A DNA stretch of 9,763 nucleotides from JAKACA01 sp050010115. GTDB lineage: Bacteria; Actinomycetota; Acidimicrobiia; Acidimicrobiales; Bog-793. Position 1 is the first letter of the stretch; the number at the start of each line of letters is the position of its first letter. Where the stretch lies: positions 1 to 9,763 of the forward strand of contig JBEKLQ010000134.1 of the NCBI GenBank assembly GCA_050010115.1. The letters are read 5' to 3'. The notes under the pieces are model-generated. The model was not told the origin of the DNA. It saw nothing but the letters and a program-made list of their open reading frames with translations, and did no database searches. Positions 7,055 through 9,763 of the stretch are shown here, piece by piece. The translations under genes and the position numbers were made by a program.

Positions 7055-8208
7055 CACATGGGCGTGAGGCGGAGGGCGACGGGCGCTCCGATCTCAGCCG
7101 GTTCGGGTGCGTAACGCGCAGCCACGGCACGCAACGCCAGGTCGCCGCTGGCGCTGCGTGCGAGCAGGCCCATGTCGACGAGGAGATCCTCCACCTCCGG
7201 CGCGAGGCGGTCGGGGTTGCCCACGTATTCCTTCGACCACCGGTGGCCGTACGTGGCGAGCAGCCGGTCGACGACGGTTGCGAGCAGTCCGGGAGGCACC
7301 GGGACGGACGCCGCTGCCGGCGTGAGGGAGCCAGCGTCGAGCTCTGCCACCAACTCCGCCGCCGCCAGCAGCGCTGCTTGGCCGAGGGAGCCCTCGCGCG
7401 GGAACTTCATGTCGGTCAGCTGGTCCTGCGGGTCGAGAGCGGCGACACCTTCGGACCTGATCTCGAGACGGAGGCCGACGTTGTCCTCGAGGATCTGTGC
7501 CTCCCGGCGCTGGGACTGCCTGAGCCAGGCGAGCTCCTGGTCGGGCAACTCGTCCGCCATGACGACGGGGCACTCCACGACTTTGCGCCTCACGGCATGC
7601 CGGACCGCTTCAGGACCGGTGCTCGCTGCGAGGCGAACGAGCTCGGCGGGGTCGTCCACCTCGCGCAGCGACACGGCGAGGAGATGGCGCAGAATCTCCG
7701 ACTCGACCCACAACAGCGCCTCGTTCGATGGGTCGTCGGCGTAAGCGGCGACCTCGCCGGCATCTTCTGTCACCACTCCCCACTCGATGAGCTGGCGAAG
7801 AGCGTGTACGAGCGCGCGCCGTTCGGTGAGCGTGTCACCGCCCAGCTCCACGCCGGCTTCGGCCGCTGCCTGGCGGATGTCGGCGACGACGGACGACAAC
7901 AGGATCTGGCGCCGGCTGGTGATCAGCACCGAGCACAGCAAAGCGAGGTAGGTGTAGTCGCGCGGTGAGAACGGGCGCTTCGAGGGCCGCAGCAGCGGTC
8001 GCCCGTTGCCCGGGCCGAGGCCCGCTTTGAACAAGCGGGCGAAACCGGCGTCGACGACCAGGCGGTAGCCGAGGTAGTTACGGAACATCGTCCTCAGATG
8101 GTCGGCATGGCGCCGGATCTCGCGATGGCCTTGAGGGTCCCGAGGGGCCAGGACGAGGGGACTGTTGAGTAGACGGCGCGCCGCGTCGCGGCGCTCGTCG
8201 GCGATCAC
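7045..8208 (-). CDS. jetB: Wadjet type II KITE-like subunit JetB (DUF2398 / TIGR02678)
   Basis: A 387-residue protein starting at a GTG that overlaps the jetA TGA stop by four bases (GTGA). It is preceded five bases upstream by AAGGAG, so this start is well supported, although the same frame stays open into jetA. By family knowledge, JetB is the MukE-like KITE (tandem winged-helix) subunit that binds the JetA kleisin. Visible family features are the N-terminal RRDAARRLLNSPLVLAPRD segment (about 6-24), YLGYRLVVDAGFARLFK (about 45-61) and the RPFSPRDYTYLALLCSVL block (about 78-95). Near the C-terminus come a YGHRWSKEYV segment and an EVEDLLVDMGLL helix. The last codons (CPT-stop) lie inside a 9-base tandem repeat that continues towards jetC, so the exact C-terminus may vary between strains. 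Length is normal for the family. Confidence 0.94.
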   Translation of the reverse strand: MIADERRDAARRLLNSPLVLAPRDPQGHREIRRHADHLRTMFRNYLGYRLVVDAGFARLFKAGLGPGNGRPLLRPSKRPFSPRDYTYLALLCSVLITSRRQILLSSVVADIRQAAAEAGVELGGDTLTERRALVHALRQLIEWGVVTEDAGEVAAYADDPSNEALLWVESEILRHLLAVSLREVDDPAELVRLAASTGPEAVRHAVRRKVVECPVVMADELPDQELAWLRQSQRREAQILEDNVGLRLEIRSEGVAALDPQDQLTDMKFPREGSLGQAALLAAAELVAELDAGSLTPAAASVPVPPGLLATVVDRLLATYGHRWSKEYVGNPDRLAPEVEDLLVDMGLLARSASGDLALRAVAARYAPEPAEIGAPVALRLTPMCPT

Positions 8209-9662
8209 CCGGTCTCCTTCCGCTGCTCCAGCGCGGCGGGAGGCGAGCCGATGGACAGGGCCAGGCCGTCCACGGTCAAGTTGCCCGTGTCCGAGCGAAT
8301 GAGCAGCCGACCTTCGGACTGGGCAACCCAGAGCGTGACGGGGTGATCCGGCAGGGTGGCACGACCCGATGAGGTGGCGTTGGCGAGCAGCTCGAGGAGC
8401 ACCGCGAAGGCTGAGGCGGATAGCTGCGCCTCGTCGAGGCGAGCGCCGAGAGCGCGCAACTCGGCACAAGCGGCGGCGCGGCTCTCGTCCTCCAGCCCCC
8501 GGATGGTGACGAGGCGCTCCTTCTGGGCGGCGTGGTCGGCAGCCAGAGCCGTACGGCCACGTGTCGTGCGCTCGCCCCGTTCGCGAAGGCCTACGGCTAC
8601 CGGTGCCGCCGGTGCACGCCACCAGCTCGCCGCTGCCGGGATCGCCTCGGCGACGTCGTCGTCGAGCACGACGCCGAGGTGCCTGGCGCCATACAGGCCG
8701 AAGGCAGCGGTGGCGAGAACGTGCGCGTCGGCCGGCGTGGCGGCATCGAACCAGCCGGCGAGCTTGAGGAAGTGCCGGCGCAGTGACGTCTCCCGCGTTG
8801 CCGAGGCGTTGATTCGCTTGAGGCTCGTGAGCAGAGCACCGACAGCACGGTGAGCGGCGTCGCGGAGCTCGCGGGCTCCCGGGCCGGCGAACCACGCCTC
8901 GAGCTGGTCCCAGTCGGCCTTCACCCGGCCTCGGGATCGCTGAACGTCCTCCCCTCCAGGGCTTGCGGCTTCGAGGGCGGCAAAAGCGCCGTCGGTGTCC
9001 GACAGGCGAGCGAGCAGCTCGGGAATGTCTGGCCGGAGGCGCTCGAGGGCGGCGATGATCGCCGGAGTGTGACGGCGGACACCCTCCACGATCGTCTCGA
9101 GATAGTCGAGGAGGAGGTTCTTGAAGCCGGACCACTCGTCTCCGTCGAGGTCGCTCCGGGTGAGCACCGACCCGATGTAGGTGTAGAAGTCGGTCACTGC
9201 CGTGGCGAACTCGTGGAACTGCCCGAATACTGTCGAGACAGCACCGGCGAGAACCTCGGGCTCCGACCGGATGTCGAGCGTGGACAGGCCGTCGGCGACG
9301 AGTGCGAGCAGCTCGCGAGGCACTTCCCGGGCACCGCCGGTCACGGCGAGAAACCCCTCCACCTCCCGGTGCAGACGCGCCCCGAGGGCGGACACCGTGT
9401 ACCTGGCCGGCTGGCTCTGGTACTCGGCAATGGACTTGACGCGGATCTCGCGCGGGCTCAGCAGGAGGTTGCCCATGTCGGCCAGGTACTTGCACCGTGC
9501 CGCGACAACCTCGACGGGCAGGTCGACGCCCTCGTTGACCAGGTCCTGGGCCGACCATTCGGCGAGGAGCGCGTCAGTGAACCGACCCATGATGGCGATG
9601 TAGTCATCGGCTTCTGGGGCGGTCACGTAGCGATAGAGCTTCAGCCGGTCGGGATCGGCCAT
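8205..9662 (-). CDS. jetA: Wadjet type II kleisin-like subunit JetA (DUF2397 / TIGR02677)
   Basis: A 485-residue protein and first gene of the operon. By family knowledge, JetA is the MukF-like kleisin that bridges the two SMC heads of JetC and carries JetB in the Wadjet DNA-loop-extruding complex. The sequence shows the typical N-terminus of the TIGR02677 family (KLYRYVTAPEADDYIAIMGRF, about residues 8-27), then a helical winged-helix-like segment (EVVAARCKYLADMGNLLLSP, about 51-70) and a long mostly helical body. The length is normal for the family. I chose the ATG at 9662 because family homology begins within its first ten residues. A GTG at 9692 in the same frame would add a ten-residue extension (LHPPRRVPI) that looks unlike protein and overlaps the candidate promoter. 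No good Shine-Dalgarno precedes the ATG, so the leader may be short. The TGA stop overlaps the jetB start. Confidence is high for family, moderate for the exact start. Confidence 0.94.
   Translation of the reverse strand: MADPDRLKLYRYVTAPEADDYIAIMGRFTDALLAEWSAQDLVNEGVDLPVEVVAARCKYLADMGNLLLSPREIRVKSIAEYQSQPARYTVSALGARLHREVEGFLAVTGGAREVPRELLALVADGLSTLDIRSEPEVLAGAVSTVFGQFHEFATAVTDFYTYIGSVLTRSDLDGDEWSGFKNLLLDYLETIVEGVRRHTPAIIAALERLRPDIPELLARLSDTDGAFAALEAASPGGEDVQRSRGRVKADWDQLEAWFAGPGARELRDAAHRAVGALLTSLKRINASATRETSLRRHFLKLAGWFDAATPADAHVLATAAFGLYGARHLGVVLDDDVAEAIPAAASWWRAPAAPVAVGLRERGERTTRGRTALAADHAAQKERLVTIRGLEDESRAAACAELRALGARLDEAQLSASAFAVLLELLANATSSGRATLPDHPVTLWVAQSEGRLLIRSDTGNLTVDGLALSIGSPPAALEQRKETG
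8214..8219 (-). promoter_or_regulatory. Ribosome binding site of jetB, inside the end of jetA
   Basis: AAGGAG lies within the last jetA codons, five bases before the jetB GTG that overlaps the jetA stop. It fixes the jetB start and suggests translational coupling of the kleisin and KITE subunits. Confidence 0.8.
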
Positions 9663-9685
9663 GATCGGGACTCTACGTGGGGGGT

Positions 9686-9714
9686 GTAACACTCATACTG
9701 AGGGTGCTGGTCAA
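9686..9714 (-). promoter_or_regulatory. Candidate promoter of the jetABCD operon
   Basis: On the minus strand TTGACC (9714-9709) is followed after 17 bases by TGTTAC (9691-9686). The first hexamer is a good -35; the second matches the -10 consensus at only three positions. Transcription would begin near 9679, giving a leader of about 17 bases before the jetA ATG. No other promoter is evident inside the operon. Confidence 0.35.
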
Positions 9715-9762
9715 CAGCAGCAGCCGGGGAGGGGGGTCCGGGGGGAGGGGGTGGACAACAGC
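9708..9762. repeat. Imperfect 11-base direct repeat upstream of jetA
   Basis: TGGTCAACAGC (9708-9718) and TGGACAACAGC (9752-9762) match at 10 of 11 positions, 44 bases apart start to start. The copy nearer jetA covers the candidate -35 element. The second copy ends one base from the window edge, so a longer array cannot be excluded. Confidence 0.5.
9726..9751 (+). other. G-quadruplex-forming tract upstream of jetA
   Basis: Four G runs of 4, 6, 6 and 5 bases separated by loops of 1, 3 and 1 bases, the textbook pattern for a very stable G-quadruplex on the plus strand (C-rich on the jetA sense strand). It lies between the two copies of the direct repeat, just upstream of the candidate -35. Fold and role are inferred from composition only. 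Confidence 0.65.
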
Positions 9763-9763
9763 T

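Noticed and set aside
6703..7968. A 421-codon plus-strand frame across the jetB-jetC junction
   Set aside because: It overlaps two well-supported minus-strand genes with Shine-Dalgarno sites and has no recognisable domain.
8209..9558. A long N-terminal extension of JetB through jetA (frame open to 9558)
   Set aside because: The extension translates to Arg/Pro-rich shadow sequence of jetA; a Shine-Dalgarno and the GTGA overlap fix the start at 8208.
9663..9692. Upstream GTG start for JetA adding ten residues
   Set aside because: It lacks a ribosome site, adds a non-conserved Pro/Arg stretch and would begin inside the candidate -10 region.
1..9763. A CRISPR array or other spaced-repeat array
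   Set aside because: No repeat of 20-40 bases recurs at regular spacing; the only tandem array is the short 9-base repeat at 7028-7054.

Overview
The window is high-GC DNA (about 70% by eye) whose real genes use G/C-ending codons, frequent GTG starts and purine-rich ribosome sites. Together with a DUF1876/Rv2632c-like gene and a GYD-domain gene, this points to an actinobacterium (Actinomycetota); I would not go below phylum.

The right three quarters (about 1791-9662, minus strand) is one compact four-gene operon that I recognise as a complete type II Wadjet (JetABCD) defence system. Order of transcription: jetA (kleisin-like, DUF2397/TIGR02677), jetB (KITE-like, DUF2398/TIGR02678), jetC (1326-residue MukB/SbcC-like SMC ATPase, TIGR02680) and jetD (toprim-type nuclease subunit, DUF2399/TIGR02679). 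jetA and jetB overlap by 4 bases, jetB and jetC are 36 bases apart, and jetC and jetD 4 bases apart. All four frames are intact, and the ATPase and toprim motifs are present. In the known model, JetABC extrudes loops on DNA, recognises small closed circles such as plasmids, and JetD cleaves them. A candidate promoter lies just upstream of jetA, between an imperfect direct repeat and a strong G-quadruplex-forming tract at the right edge.

The left quarter is looser. Positions 1-370 hold no gene I can support, only short inverted repeats. Positions 371-559 (minus) look like the broken C-terminal end of a DDE transposase. Positions 556-813 (minus) encode a small DUF1876 protein. Positions 814-1298 hold no recognised gene. 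Positions 1299-1634 (plus) encode a GYD-domain protein that converges on jetD. The 156-base gap between them contains an open frame continuing past the GYD stop codon.

The main result is the Wadjet operon, a known system. The less ordinary observations are a 9-base, codon-phased tandem repeat running from the end of jetB into the jetB-jetC gap, the repeat and G-tract arrangement upstream of jetA, and the open extension after the GYD gene.
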